NCBI GenBank assembly: GCA_964565715.1 | Contig: CAZMGG010000009.1 | Coordinates: 16,967 to 80,966 of the forward strand | Origin: CAZMGG01 sp964565715 | Lineage (GTDB): Bacteria; Planctomycetota; UBA1135; UBA2386 | Length of the DNA stretch: 64,000 bases | Direction: 5' to 3' | Part shown: positions 49,605-58,317 of the stretch, piece after piece | How the letters are laid out: each line of letters starts with the position of its first letter | Numbering within the stretch: the stretch's first letter is position 1 | The notes under the pieces: generated by a model | Databases searched by the model: none | What the model was told of the DNA's origin: nothing | What the model saw: the letters and a program-made list of their open reading frames with translations, nothing else | Made by a program: the position numbers and the translations under genes

Positions 49605-51452
49605 GGTCACCGACAGGCCCAGTTCGCGGTTGTCCTGGCCCATGCCCTCCTGCAGCGGCACGAAGGCCCGGCACAGCAGCCGGCATTCGGCGGTCGTTCC
49701 GGCGGGGATCGCTTGGGGCAGCTGCCAGGTCAGCGCGATGGGTTTGCCCTGCGTGATCGGCTGCCGCGGCAGCGCGATGCCGTCGATCCAGAGTTCGGCC
49801 CAGCCGTCGCGGGGCCGCGGATGCGCGTGCACCGTCACCGTGCCGATGCCGTCGGGGCGCGCGAGATAGAACCAGCACTCGGCCATGGACCAGCGCTGGC
49901 CGCCCCTGCCGGCCTGGCCCGGTTCGGCCTGATGCCAGCCCGGACCCAGGCTGCCCTGGTCGGCGAGCGCCATCACGATCTCCGGCCGCGCCACAGCGCA
50001 GTGGCGATCGACGATGGCATGCAGGTCGCCGACGCCGGCGGGTTCGTGGAAGCCGGGCACGATGAGACCCGTCACCGCCGCATCGGGCACGCGGCGGAAG
50101 CGCTGCGCCCGCAGACGGCGCCAGAACAGTCCCGGCACGTGCCGGCGGCACCAGGAGCGGGCGGTGGTGATCGCCGCCAGGACCTGCCGCGGCAGGGCGC
50201 CGCCGCCGTTGGCGATGTGATCCGACAGCGCCTGCCGCCGGCCGCGGTCGTGATCGCGGAGGCCCTGCCACACCCGTCGCAGGTTCGGCCAGTCGTAGTT
50301 CTTGATGACCGCCTGCAGGCGGTTCCGCTCCACCATGAACCGGCGGCGGCCCTCCCGTTCGGCGATGGCGGCGTCGTCCGCCGACGGGGTCTTGCCGGCG
50401 CCGGCCGCCGCCGCCAGGTCGCCATGCCAGTCGTGCACGACCGTCGAGGTGGGCACGTAGTAGATCTGGTGGCCGGCCAGCCGCGCCCGCCAGCACAGAT
50501 CGACATCCTCGACGTACATGAAGAACGTCGGGTCGAAGCCGCCGAGCCGGCGCAGCACGCTGCCGCGGATCAGCATGGCGCCGCCGCACACCGCGAACAC
50601 CGGCGTCGGCCGCGGGTTCGGGTCGCGGTCCGGCAGGCCGATGTGGCGGTCGGCGGCGAAGCCGCTCTCGTTCATGACGATGCCGGTCGAATTGAGGATC
50701 GTCGGGCAGCGCCGCATCAGCATCTTGCTGCCGAACACCGCGCCGTCGGGCAGCGCCTCGGCGGCGGCCACCAGTTCGGACACCCAGTTGCGGCGCGCCA
50801 CCGCGTCGTGGTTGAGCAGGGCGACGTGGTCGGCGGTCGAGCGTTCGAACAGCACGTTGTGGCCGGCGGCGAAGCCGAGGTTGCGGGGCGCCTCGAGCAC
50901 CTCGATCGACGGATAGTGCTCGCGGACGTAGTCGGCGGTGCCGTCGCCCGACGCGTTGTCGAGCACCGTGATCTTCAGACCGGGCCAGTCCTGGGCCAGC
51001 AGCGAGTCCAGGCAGGGTGCGATGTAGCCCTTGCTCTTGTAGGCCAGGACCATCGCCTCGACGGTCGGGCCGGTGGTCCGCGGCTGCACGGCAGGGCCGC
51101 GCACGGCGGCCGCCGCCATCCGCATGCGGCGCGGATCCGGCTGCAACGCCGCCTCCAGGGTCGCGCCGGGCACCTCCCGCCGGTAGCGGGCCAGGGCCGC
51201 TTCGGCCGGGCCGCCGTCGAGCAGGTAGACCGGCGCGCTGATCCGCCCGGCGGCGCGTTCGGCGGGCAGGTCGGCCAACGGCAGGACCGGTGCGGCCCGT
51301 TGCCAGGCGGCGGGCGCCTGGTGCGGTTCCGGGCAGAAGATGCGCACGCCGTCGCCGGTGAGCAGGTGCGGCAGCTGCTGGCTCAGCACGGCCGCGGCGG
51401 TGCCGGCCGGCAAAGGACAGACGACGATCGCCAGCGGCGGCATCGGCGGCAT
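49587..51452 (-). CDS. Family 2 glycosyltransferase with a C-terminal beta domain
   Basis: A 621-residue protein; starts at 51452 or 51443 fit best (an ATG at 51515 would overlap the divergent gene's leader). The first 130 residues (LAIVVCPLPAGTAAAVLSQQLP onward) are unassigned. Residues about 135-390 are a GT-A fold: VEAMVLAYKSKGYIAPCLDSLL, VLDNASGDGTADYV, HVALLNHDAV in the DxD position, FAVCGGAMLIRGSVLRRLGGFD and FMYVEDVDLCWR (ED motif). The C-terminal 140 residues (GWHQAEPGQAGRGGQRWS onward) form a probable beta sandwich that resembles the end of the divergent GT4 protein at 51535. It likely transfers a sugar, with unknown donor, in polysaccharide synthesis. Confidence 0.88.
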   Translation of the reverse strand: MPPMPPLAIVVCPLPAGTAAAVLSQQLPHLLTGDGVRIFCPEPHQAPAAWQRAAPVLPLADLPAERAAGRISAPVYLLDGGPAEAALARYRREVPGATLEAALQPDPRRMRMAAAAVRGPAVQPRTTGPTVEAMVLAYKSKGYIAPCLDSLLAQDWPGLKITVLDNASGDGTADYVREHYPSIEVLEAPRNLGFAAGHNVLFERSTADHVALLNHDAVARRNWVSELVAAAEALPDGAVFGSKMLMRRCPTILNSTGIVMNESGFAADRHIGLPDRDPNPRPTPVFAVCGGAMLIRGSVLRRLGGFDPTFFMYVEDVDLCWRARLAGHQIYYVPTSTVVHDWHGDLAAAAGAGKTPSADDAAIAEREGRRRFMVERNRLQAVIKNYDWPNLRRVWQGLRDHDRGRRQALSDHIANGGGALPRQVLAAITTARSWCRRHVPGLFWRRLRAQRFRRVPDAAVTGLIVPGFHEPAGVGDLHAIVDRHCAVARPEIVMALADQGSLGPGWHQAEPGQAGRGGQRWSMAECWFYLARPDGIGTVTVHAHPRPRDGWAELWIDGIALPRQPITQGKPIALTWQLPQAIPAGTTAECRLLCRAFVPLQEGMGQDNRELGLSVTRIAGA

Positions 51453-51534
51453 TCTGCGGCCAAAACCCTCCGATTCCAGGACGGTTTTTCCCACCGTTGC
51501 GCGCGGGCGAGGCATGCCGTCTCATCCCGCCGCC

Positions 51535-53073
51535 ATGCGCATCGGCATCGACGTCTCCATGACCGCGGACAGCAAGACCGGCCTGCCGTCCTACACGCGC
51601 TCGCTGGTGGAGGCCATGGCAAGGGTGGATCGGAGCAACCAGTTCTGGCTCTATCCGATCACCTGGCACTCGTTTCCGCCCAACTACCGCGATGCGGTGC
51701 TGCCGAAGGCGCCCAACTTCCGGTCGGTGGTGACCGGAGCCCCGGCGCGGGTGCGAGCCCGCTGGGAGCGGGAGGACCGCCGGCGCCTGCTCGGACCGCC
51801 GCCGGACGTCTATTTCAGCCCGTTCCACAACGCACCCGAACGCTGGTTCCCGCGGCTGGTCTGCGTCTGGCACGACGTGTCGTTCCGCGTGCACCCGGAG
51901 TTCTCCACCGAGGCCAACCGGGTCTACTGCGAGCACCAGTTCGACCGCTCGCACCGGCTTGCCGACCGCATCCTCACCGTCTCGCACTTCTCGCGGCAGG
52001 AACTGGTGCGGCACATGGGCGTGGCCGCCGACCGCATCGACGTGGTGCACGAGGCCGCCGATCCGGCGTTCCGGCACGTGCCTGGCACGCACGTGCCGGC
52101 CCGCTTCCGCGAGCAGCTCGAAGGCGCGCCGTTCGTGCTCTACGTCGGCTCGGTGGAGCCGCGCAAGAACCTGGCGACCCTGGTGGCCGCCTACGCGGCG
52201 CTGCAGGCGAAGGCGCGGCACCCGGCCCGGCTCGCCATCGCCGGCGGTTCGGGCTGGCTCAACTCCGACGTGCACGCCGAAGTCGAGCGCCACGGCCTGC
52301 AGGACCGCGTCCGCTTCCTCGGCTTCGTCTCCGACCAGGAGTTGCTGGAGCTCTACAACAGCTGCGCGCTGTTCTGCTATCCGACGCTCTACGAGGGCTT
52401 CGGCCTGCCGGTGATCGAGGCGATGAGCTGCGGTGCGCCGGTGGTGACCAGCCGCGTGGCGTCGATTCCCGAGGTGGGCGGCGACGCCGTGGTCTACGTC
52501 GACGAGCCGCGGGACGTCACGGCGCTGGCTGAGGCCCTGCGCGCCGTGCTGGAGGATCCGGCCCGCCAGGCGAGCCTGCGCGAGGCGGGCCTGCGGCAGG
52601 CCGCGCGTTTCAGCTGGGACCGGGCGGCGCGCGAGACCCTGGCGGTGCTGCAGAAGGTCGTCGACGACCGCGCGCTGGATCGCACCGCGGTGGCGATGGG
52701 CAGCGACGAGCGCGGCATCGACGCGGGCTTCCACGACCTCGAGCGTGGCGGCGACGAGGCGTGGCGGTGGATGGAACGGCGGGCCACGGTCCGCCTCACC
52801 CCGCGGCCGGAGCATCGCCAGCTGCTGGTCACCGCCGCCTCGCCGATGCCGCCGGAGCAGGTCACCCTGATGGCGCGCCTGCACGGCAGCGTGCTCGGCT
52901 CCGGCGCCCTGGCCCACGGTCCGCGCGAGATCCGGTTTCCGCTGCCGGGACACCTGCCCCGCGGCGGCGAGGTGCCGATCGAGCTGAGCGTCAACTTGCC
53001 GTTGCCACCGGCGATGAAGGGGCGTGACGCACGCGACCTCGGGGCCCGCGTGTTCGGTGTGAAGCTGGCGTAA
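51535..53073 (+). CDS. Family 4 glycosyltransferase with a C-terminal beta domain
   Basis: A 512-residue protein from ATG 51535 (MRIGIDVSMTADSKTGLPSYT); an ATG at 51514 is an alternative. The GT-B fold shows VYFSPFHNAPERWFPRLVCVWHDVSF in the first lobe, then VLYVGSVEPRKNLATLVAAYA and CYPTLYEGFGLPVIEAMSCGAPVV, the EGFGLPxxE donor-site motif of GT4. A C-terminal extension of about 120 residues (GFHDLERGGDEAWRWMERRATVRL, HLPRGGEVPIELSVNLPLPP) resembles that of the divergent GT2. It is the first of five co-oriented genes in the polysaccharide locus. Confidence 0.9.
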   Translation: MRIGIDVSMTADSKTGLPSYTRSLVEAMARVDRSNQFWLYPITWHSFPPNYRDAVLPKAPNFRSVVTGAPARVRARWEREDRRRLLGPPPDVYFSPFHNAPERWFPRLVCVWHDVSFRVHPEFSTEANRVYCEHQFDRSHRLADRILTVSHFSRQELVRHMGVAADRIDVVHEAADPAFRHVPGTHVPARFREQLEGAPFVLYVGSVEPRKNLATLVAAYAALQAKARHPARLAIAGGSGWLNSDVHAEVERHGLQDRVRFLGFVSDQELLELYNSCALFCYPTLYEGFGLPVIEAMSCGAPVVTSRVASIPEVGGDAVVYVDEPRDVTALAEALRAVLEDPARQASLREAGLRQAARFSWDRAARETLAVLQKVVDDRALDRTAVAMGSDERGIDAGFHDLERGGDEAWRWMERRATVRLTPRPEHRQLLVTAASPMPPEQVTLMARLHGSVLGSGALAHGPREIRFPLPGHLPRGGEVPIELSVNLPLPPAMKGRDARDLGARVFGVKLA

Positions 53074-53098
53074 GGTGATTCCCTCTACGGGCTTCCGA

Positions 53099-53126
53099 TT
53101 GGCCTTCCGATGAGGGGCGCGATAAC
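53099..53126 (+). promoter_or_regulatory. Weak candidate promoter for the 53157 glycosyltransferase
   Basis: TTGGCC (53099-53104) and GATAAC (53121-53126) lie 16 bases apart and 30 bases before the ATG. The match to the -35 and -10 consensus is partial (three and four of six). Listed because the -10-like element stands out in GC-rich DNA. Confidence 0.25.
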
Positions 53127-53156
53127 CTGCTTGCCCCCCAGGTCAGCCGCCGCCGC

Positions 53157-54617
53157 ATGGACATCCTCTTCGACGCCCGCATGCTCAACCGCCCGATGTC
53201 GGGCCTCGAGCGCGTGCAGCTCAACGTGCTGCGCGAACTGAGCGAACTGCCGCAGGTGAAGCGCCTGCGCGTGATCCTGGTGCGCCACACCCACACCGCC
53301 AAGCCGCTGCCGCCCAACGTCGAGCGCTGCGAGGTGTGGACCACCGAGGACATCGTCAAGATCCTCACCGATCCGGCGCAGCGCCCGGATGTCTACCACA
53401 TGAGCTGGTTCCCGGACTCGACGCCGCGGGACCTGTTCCTGCCGTTGCTGGCGCCGGCGTCCGTCGTCGAGGTGCACGACGCGATCCTCAACCGCCACCC
53501 CGAGTACTTCCCCGACCGGGAGCACTGGGAGTGGTACACCGCCTTCATCCGGCGGCTGATCCGCAACGCGGACCGGCTGCTGGTGCACAGCCGCTCGGTG
53601 ATCGGCGAGATCGAGCGGGATCTCGACGGGGAGCCAGGCATCGCCGACGTGGCGCCCCTGGCGGTGGATCCGGACTTCCACCGCGCGCTGCCGGCCGGCG
53701 AGGTCAGGAAACGGTGCAAGCGCATCGGTTTCGCCGGCGACTTCATCCTGGCGGTCGGCAAGGACTATCCGCACAAGGACCATCGCACGCTGTTCCGCGC
53801 GATGACGCGCCTGCCGGCGTCGGTGCGCCTGTGCATCGCCGGCACCAAGACCTGGAAGAACCCAGGCGAGACCAGCGACGAGATCATCCGCGAACTCGGG
53901 CTCGGCGATCGCGTGGCCTGGGTGCAGGGCCTCGACGACGAGGACATCAAGGCGCTGATCCAGGGCGCCAGGGCCATGGCCTACCCGTCCCTCGAGGAGG
54001 GCTTCGGCATCCCGCCGATCGAGGCGATGGCGCTCGGCACGCCGGTGGTCGCGGCCGACGCCATGTCGATCCCGGAGGTGTGCGGCGACGGCGCCTGGCT
54101 GCACGCGCCGGGCGACGACGCGGCCCTGGCCGGCTTCCTGCAGCGGTGCCTCGCCGGTGGTCCCGACGTCCAGCAGCTGATCGAACGCGGCCGCCGGCGC
54201 GAGAAGCAGTTCTCCTGGCGGCGCACCGCCGAGCTGACCCTGGCCTGCTATCAGAAGGCGATCGCCACGCAGAAGGACGGCAGCAGTCCCCGTCAGGCCC
54301 TCGAGCCCCGCGTCCAGGAGAGCCTGGCCATCGCCGCGCGCTACAAGTTCAACAACCTGGAACGGGAGCTGGCGGCCTGGCAGCAGCGCTGCCTCGGCGC
54401 CGAAGGGCAGCTCCGGCGGTCGCAGCTCCACGTCGGCCGGCTCGAGGAGCAGCTCCGCGACCAGGGCCGCGAGCCGGTGGCGCCGCCGCCGCCCGAGCCG
54501 CCGCCGCCGCCGCCCGCCGGGGCGGTGCCGGCCCAGCCCCGCCGGCCGCGTTGGTCATTGAAGCGACGGATCGGCAAGATCATGGCCGGCCTGCGCCGCG
54601 AGCCGAAGCAGACCTGA
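53157..54617 (+). CDS. Family 4 glycosyltransferase with coiled-coil/proline-rich tail
   Basis: A 486-residue protein from ATG 53157 (MDILFDARMLNRPMSGLERVQLN). It has a mannosyltransferase-type GT-B layout: SVVEVHDAILNRHPEYF, FILAVGKDYPHKDHRTLFRAM and YPSLEEGFGIPPIEAMALGTPVVAAD with the EGFGIPxxE motif. After about residue 370 there is a coiled coil (LERELAAWQQRCLGAEGQLRR), a proline stretch (PPPPEPPPPPP) and a basic tail (RRPRWSLKRRIGKIMAGLRR), which may hold it to the membrane or partner proteins. It is followed by the coiled-coil GT2-like gene 77 bases later. Confidence 0.9.
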   Translation: MDILFDARMLNRPMSGLERVQLNVLRELSELPQVKRLRVILVRHTHTAKPLPPNVERCEVWTTEDIVKILTDPAQRPDVYHMSWFPDSTPRDLFLPLLAPASVVEVHDAILNRHPEYFPDREHWEWYTAFIRRLIRNADRLLVHSRSVIGEIERDLDGEPGIADVAPLAVDPDFHRALPAGEVRKRCKRIGFAGDFILAVGKDYPHKDHRTLFRAMTRLPASVRLCIAGTKTWKNPGETSDEIIRELGLGDRVAWVQGLDDEDIKALIQGARAMAYPSLEEGFGIPPIEAMALGTPVVAADAMSIPEVCGDGAWLHAPGDDAALAGFLQRCLAGGPDVQQLIERGRRREKQFSWRRTAELTLACYQKAIATQKDGSSPRQALEPRVQESLAIAARYKFNNLERELAAWQQRCLGAEGQLRRSQLHVGRLEEQLRDQGREPVAPPPPEPPPPPPAGAVPAQPRRPRWSLKRRIGKIMAGLRREPKQT

Positions 54618-54694
54618 CGCCGCACCGGCCGCTTGCGGTTGGCCGCGGGTGTTGTTGTTTCGCAGCGTCCTTCCGGCGACACTCCCCGGGCCCC

Positions 54695-56980
54695 ATGACC
54701 GGACGGACGGGTAAGGTCGAACGCCTCCTGTTGGCGCTGTCCGAGAAGGAACGCCAGCTTCGGGAACTGACGGAACAATCGCTCGGCTTCCTCGAGGAGC
54801 TGGCGGAGACCCGCCGTCGCCTGCACGACCGCGACGCGCTGGCGGAGCGCATCGGTGAGCTGGAGCGGACCCTGGCCGAAGCCCGGCGCCGGCTGCGGCA
54901 TGCCGGCGGCACCGCGCTCGACGTGGCGGCGAACGGGGATGCCGGCCCGGCCGCGCCCGCCCTCGAGGTGGTGTTCTGGGGCGAGGCCGCCATCGCCGAC
55001 GCGACCGCCTGCGCGCAGGCCTGGCCCGAGCTGCGGGTTTCCTGGGTCGGCCAGTCGGCGTCGGTGCCCGCCGACGCCCGGGCCGACGGACCGGTGCGGT
55101 GGATCCCGCACCGGGATGCCTGGTCGCCGGTGCAGTGCTGGAACGTGGCGTTGGCCGCCACCACGGCGGACGTCGTGCTCCTGCTCGGTGCGGGCTGCCG
55201 CCTGGAGGAGGCTCCCGCGCTGCCGGCGGTGGCCGGCGAGCCCAACACGGCGCTGCTGGCCGTGGCCATCGCCCACCAGGATCAGAACTGGCTCGGCAGC
55301 GACGAGGCCGACGACCTGCTGCGCCTGCAGCCGCGGCCGGCGCCTGCCGCCGAGACGGGACCGGTCACCGTGCCGGTGCCGTCGACGCAGGCCTTCGCGG
55401 TGCGTCGTCGGGCCTTCGAGCGGCTCGGCCCGTTCCCCGAGAACCTCGGCGGGCCGGCCGCGCTGCTCGAATACGCGTTGCGGGCCCGGGACCGTGGTTT
55501 CGCGGTCTGCGGCCTGCCCTCGGTGCGGGTCATCGGCGGCCGGCCCGACGAGCCGGCCGAATGGGATCGCCCAGCCGACGCCGATCGCCTGCACGTGCTC
55601 GCCGCCTTCCGCCCCGATGTCCTCGGCCGCGCCCTGGCCGACGCGCCGCTGCTGTGGGAGTTGGACGCGGCGGCGGTGCCGGGCTTCCTCGCCGGCGTCC
55701 TGGGCCGGCTGCCGGCGGATCCGGGCAGCGCCGATCTGCACGGCCTCCTGCAGCGCATCGCGCTCGGCATGGCCCAGCACGGGCTGCCGGCCGCCCGGGT
55801 GGCCCGCATGCTGCGGGATCGCCGCGTCGAACTGCTGCGCTCGATGGCCCAGCAGGGGCTGCCGTTCGAGGGGGATCAGATCCGGGCGGCGCTGCAGGCG
55901 GCGGAAGCCGAGCCGCTGCGGCCCGTTGCCCAGGAGCTGGCGGCGTTGTCCGCCGAGCTGGGCCGCGACCAGCGCGTGCGGACGGCGCTGCAGCAGCTCG
56001 CCGACCGGATGCGCGAGGAGCGCAAGCACATCGATGGCGAACGGGTGGCGCAGGCCGCCCGGGCCGATCGCGCCGACGGCGCGGCCCGGGCCGCCCAGGC
56101 CGAGGCCCAGCGTCGCGAGCAGGCCCTGGCGGAGCTGACCGGGCAGCTGGCGGCGTTGCGCGGCAGCCGGGACGAGGCCGCACAGCACGCCCGCGCCGTC
56201 GAACAGCAACGCGACGAGGTGCTGCAGCAGCTGCGCACCGCGCAGGCCACCGCCGATCAGCGCAGCCAGGATCTCCTGGCCCTGCGGACCAACCTGGAGG
56301 AGACCGCCGCGGCGCTGCGCGCGGCCCAGGCCGACCGCGAGGCGGCGGCCCACCTGTTGGCCGATGCCGAGGCGGCGCGGAACAAGGTGGCCGAGCAGGC
56401 CCACGCCCTGCGGATCGAGCACGAGGTCGTCGCCCAGAGCCTGCAGTCGTCCCAGGAGGAGCGCCGGCGGCTGGAGCAGCTCCTGGAGGTGGCGCAGACC
56501 GAGTGGCGGCGGCTGCAGGGCGAACTGCAGCGGGTGACCGAGCAGTTCGAGCGCGTCAGGGGAGAGCGTCAGGCGCAGCAGAAGCGCATCGCCGAGCTGG
56601 ACCAGCGGGTGGGCGATCTGGACAAGCAGCGCACGGAGACCGAGCGGTGGCTGCTCACGGCCCGGGCCAGCGCCGAGGCGGTGGAGAAGGCGCTCGGCTT
56701 CCCTGGCGGCGAGGGGCTGATGCAGTTCATCGAGGGGCTGCGGCGCAGCGCCGGCCACCTGCTGACCGTGATGAAGGCGGCGGATGCCGGTACGGTCGAG
56801 GCCCTGCTGGCCACCCTGCGCTCGCTGCGTCAGGAACGCGATGCCGCCCTGGACACCGTCCGGGATCGCGAGCGGTGGGTGGCGTTGCTGCTGCGGGAGG
56901 TCGCCCAGCGCCGGCTGTTCGCGCGGAAGCTCCTCGACCACGAGCAGGCGTTCCTCGAGCAGGCGGAACGATCGCCATGA
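54695..56980 (+). CDS. GT2-like domain fused to a long coiled coil
   Basis: A 761-residue protein from ATG 54695. A short N-terminal coiled coil (SEKERQLRELTEQSLGFLEEL) precedes a region (about 85-260) that looks like a reduced GT-A domain: LEVVFWGEAAIADA, NVALAATTADVVLLLGAGC, PSTQAFAVRRRAFERLGPF. No clear DxD is visible, so catalytic activity is uncertain. Residues 410-700 are nearly continuous heptads rich in Q, A, E and R (for example EQQRDEVLQQLRTAQATADQR). The stop overlaps the next GT's ATG by four bases. It may be a scaffold that organises the glycosyltransferases; this is inference. Confidence 0.8.
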   Translation: MTGRTGKVERLLLALSEKERQLRELTEQSLGFLEELAETRRRLHDRDALAERIGELERTLAEARRRLRHAGGTALDVAANGDAGPAAPALEVVFWGEAAIADATACAQAWPELRVSWVGQSASVPADARADGPVRWIPHRDAWSPVQCWNVALAATTADVVLLLGAGCRLEEAPALPAVAGEPNTALLAVAIAHQDQNWLGSDEADDLLRLQPRPAPAAETGPVTVPVPSTQAFAVRRRAFERLGPFPENLGGPAALLEYALRARDRGFAVCGLPSVRVIGGRPDEPAEWDRPADADRLHVLAAFRPDVLGRALADAPLLWELDAAAVPGFLAGVLGRLPADPGSADLHGLLQRIALGMAQHGLPAARVARMLRDRRVELLRSMAQQGLPFEGDQIRAALQAAEAEPLRPVAQELAALSAELGRDQRVRTALQQLADRMREERKHIDGERVAQAARADRADGAARAAQAEAQRREQALAELTGQLAALRGSRDEAAQHARAVEQQRDEVLQQLRTAQATADQRSQDLLALRTNLEETAAALRAAQADREAAAHLLADAEAARNKVAEQAHALRIEHEVVAQSLQSSQEERRRLEQLLEVAQTEWRRLQGELQRVTEQFERVRGERQAQQKRIAELDQRVGDLDKQRTETERWLLTARASAEAVEKALGFPGGEGLMQFIEGLRRSAGHLLTVMKAADAGTVEALLATLRSLRQERDAALDTVRDRERWVALLLREVAQRRLFARKLLDHEQAFLEQAERSP

Positions 56981-58317
56981 AGATCCTGCTGGTGGTGCAC
57001 CAGTTCCTGCCGCGCCACATCACCGGGACCGAGCAGTACGTGCGGGCGCTGGCGCGGGGGCTGCGGGCCGCCGGCGAGGATGCCCGGATCCTGGCCTATG
57101 AGCCGCTGCTGCAGTTCGACAGCCCGGACCGGCTGTTCCTCGAGCGCGACGAGGTGATCGACGACGTGCCGGTGCGGCGGATCGCGGTGCACCATCGGCT
57201 GTCGCCCAACCCGGAGCTGCGGGACTACGAGAACCCGTTGGCGGCGCGGCTGCTGGCCCGGCACCTCGACGAGGTCGGCTACGACCTGATGCACCTGTTC
57301 CACCCGCGCAACATCGGCACCGGCGCGGTGACGGAGCCGGTGTTGCGCGGCTTGCCGCTGGTGGTCCACCTGATGGACTTCTGGTGGATCTGTCCGAACT
57401 ACCTGCTCTGGCGGCGCAGCGGCGAGCTGTGCGACGGTCCGCCGGAGGGGGGGGCGGGCTGCATCCCCTGCGTCGACCCGGCCCTGGCGGCGGCGCTGGC
57501 GGAACGCGACCTCACCGCGATGGTGGTGGCGCCGGGCCGGCAACCGGTGCCGGCGGGCAACCAGCGGCCGTCCGCGGTGCGGCAGGCCGCGGCGCTGATC
57601 GGCCGCAAGGAGCACCTGATCGCGCAGCTGGCCCGGGCCGATCGGGTGATCGCGCCGTCGCGCTTCCTGGCGGGCATCTACCGCCGGCACGGCCTGCCGG
57701 CCCGCAAGCTGATGCACCTGCCTTATGGCCTCGATCCGGAGCGGTTCGCGGGCATGCGGCGGCGGCCGTCGCCGGACAAGAAGCGGTTCGACGTCGGCTA
57801 CATCGGCTCGATCTCCCGGCACAAGGGCGTGCACGTGCTGCTGGAGGCGCTGGGCGCGGCCACCGCCGGCAACCTGCGACTGCACGTCTACGGCAGCCGG
57901 GACTCGCAGCCCGGCTGGTCCGAGGCGCTGGTGGACGGCATCCGCGACCCGCGGGCGACGTTCCACGGCCCGTTCGCGCCGCACGAGCTGGGCAAGGTGC
58001 TGCAGGGGCTGGACGTGCTGGTGGTGCCGTCGTTGTGGTACGAGAACACGCCGTTCGCCGTGCTGGAGGCCCTGCACGCCGGCCTGCCGGTGATCGCCTC
58101 GGACCTCGGCGGCATCGCCGAGATCGTCAGGCCGGGCGAGAACGGCTGGCTGTTCCCGGCGGGCGATGCGGCGGCGCTGGCGGCCCTGCTCGACCGGCTG
58201 GCGGCCTCGCGGGACGAGGTGCTGGCGCTGCGGCCGCAGAAGCCGCCGACGCTGGACGACAACGTGCGGAGCCTGCGGGAGCTGTACGGCCAGCTCGCCG
58301 GGACGGCGGAGCGATGA
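56977..58317 (+). CDS. Family 4 glycosyltransferase
   Basis: A 446-residue protein whose ATG overlaps the upstream stop codon by four bases. MKILLVVHQFLPRHITGTEQYVRALARGL is the classic GT4 N-terminus with the acceptor-binding glycine loop. Further signatures are LVVHLMDFWWICPNY, VIAPSRFLAGIYRRHGL, VGYIGSISRHKGVHVLLEAL and VPSLWYENTPFAVLEALHAGLPVIAS with the ENxPFAxLE donor motif. An inserted region with CDGPPEGGAGCIPC holds three cysteines that may bind a metal; this kind of insert occurs in some GT4 enzymes. Sugar specificity is unknown. It is coupled to the GT2 gene downstream by another four-base overlap. Confidence 0.92.
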   Translation: MKILLVVHQFLPRHITGTEQYVRALARGLRAAGEDARILAYEPLLQFDSPDRLFLERDEVIDDVPVRRIAVHHRLSPNPELRDYENPLAARLLARHLDEVGYDLMHLFHPRNIGTGAVTEPVLRGLPLVVHLMDFWWICPNYLLWRRSGELCDGPPEGGAGCIPCVDPALAAALAERDLTAMVVAPGRQPVPAGNQRPSAVRQAAALIGRKEHLIAQLARADRVIAPSRFLAGIYRRHGLPARKLMHLPYGLDPERFAGMRRRPSPDKKRFDVGYIGSISRHKGVHVLLEALGAATAGNLRLHVYGSRDSQPGWSEALVDGIRDPRATFHGPFAPHELGKVLQGLDVLVVPSLWYENTPFAVLEALHAGLPVIASDLGGIAEIVRPGENGWLFPAGDAAALAALLDRLAASRDEVLALRPQKPPTLDDNVRSLRELYGQLAGTAER

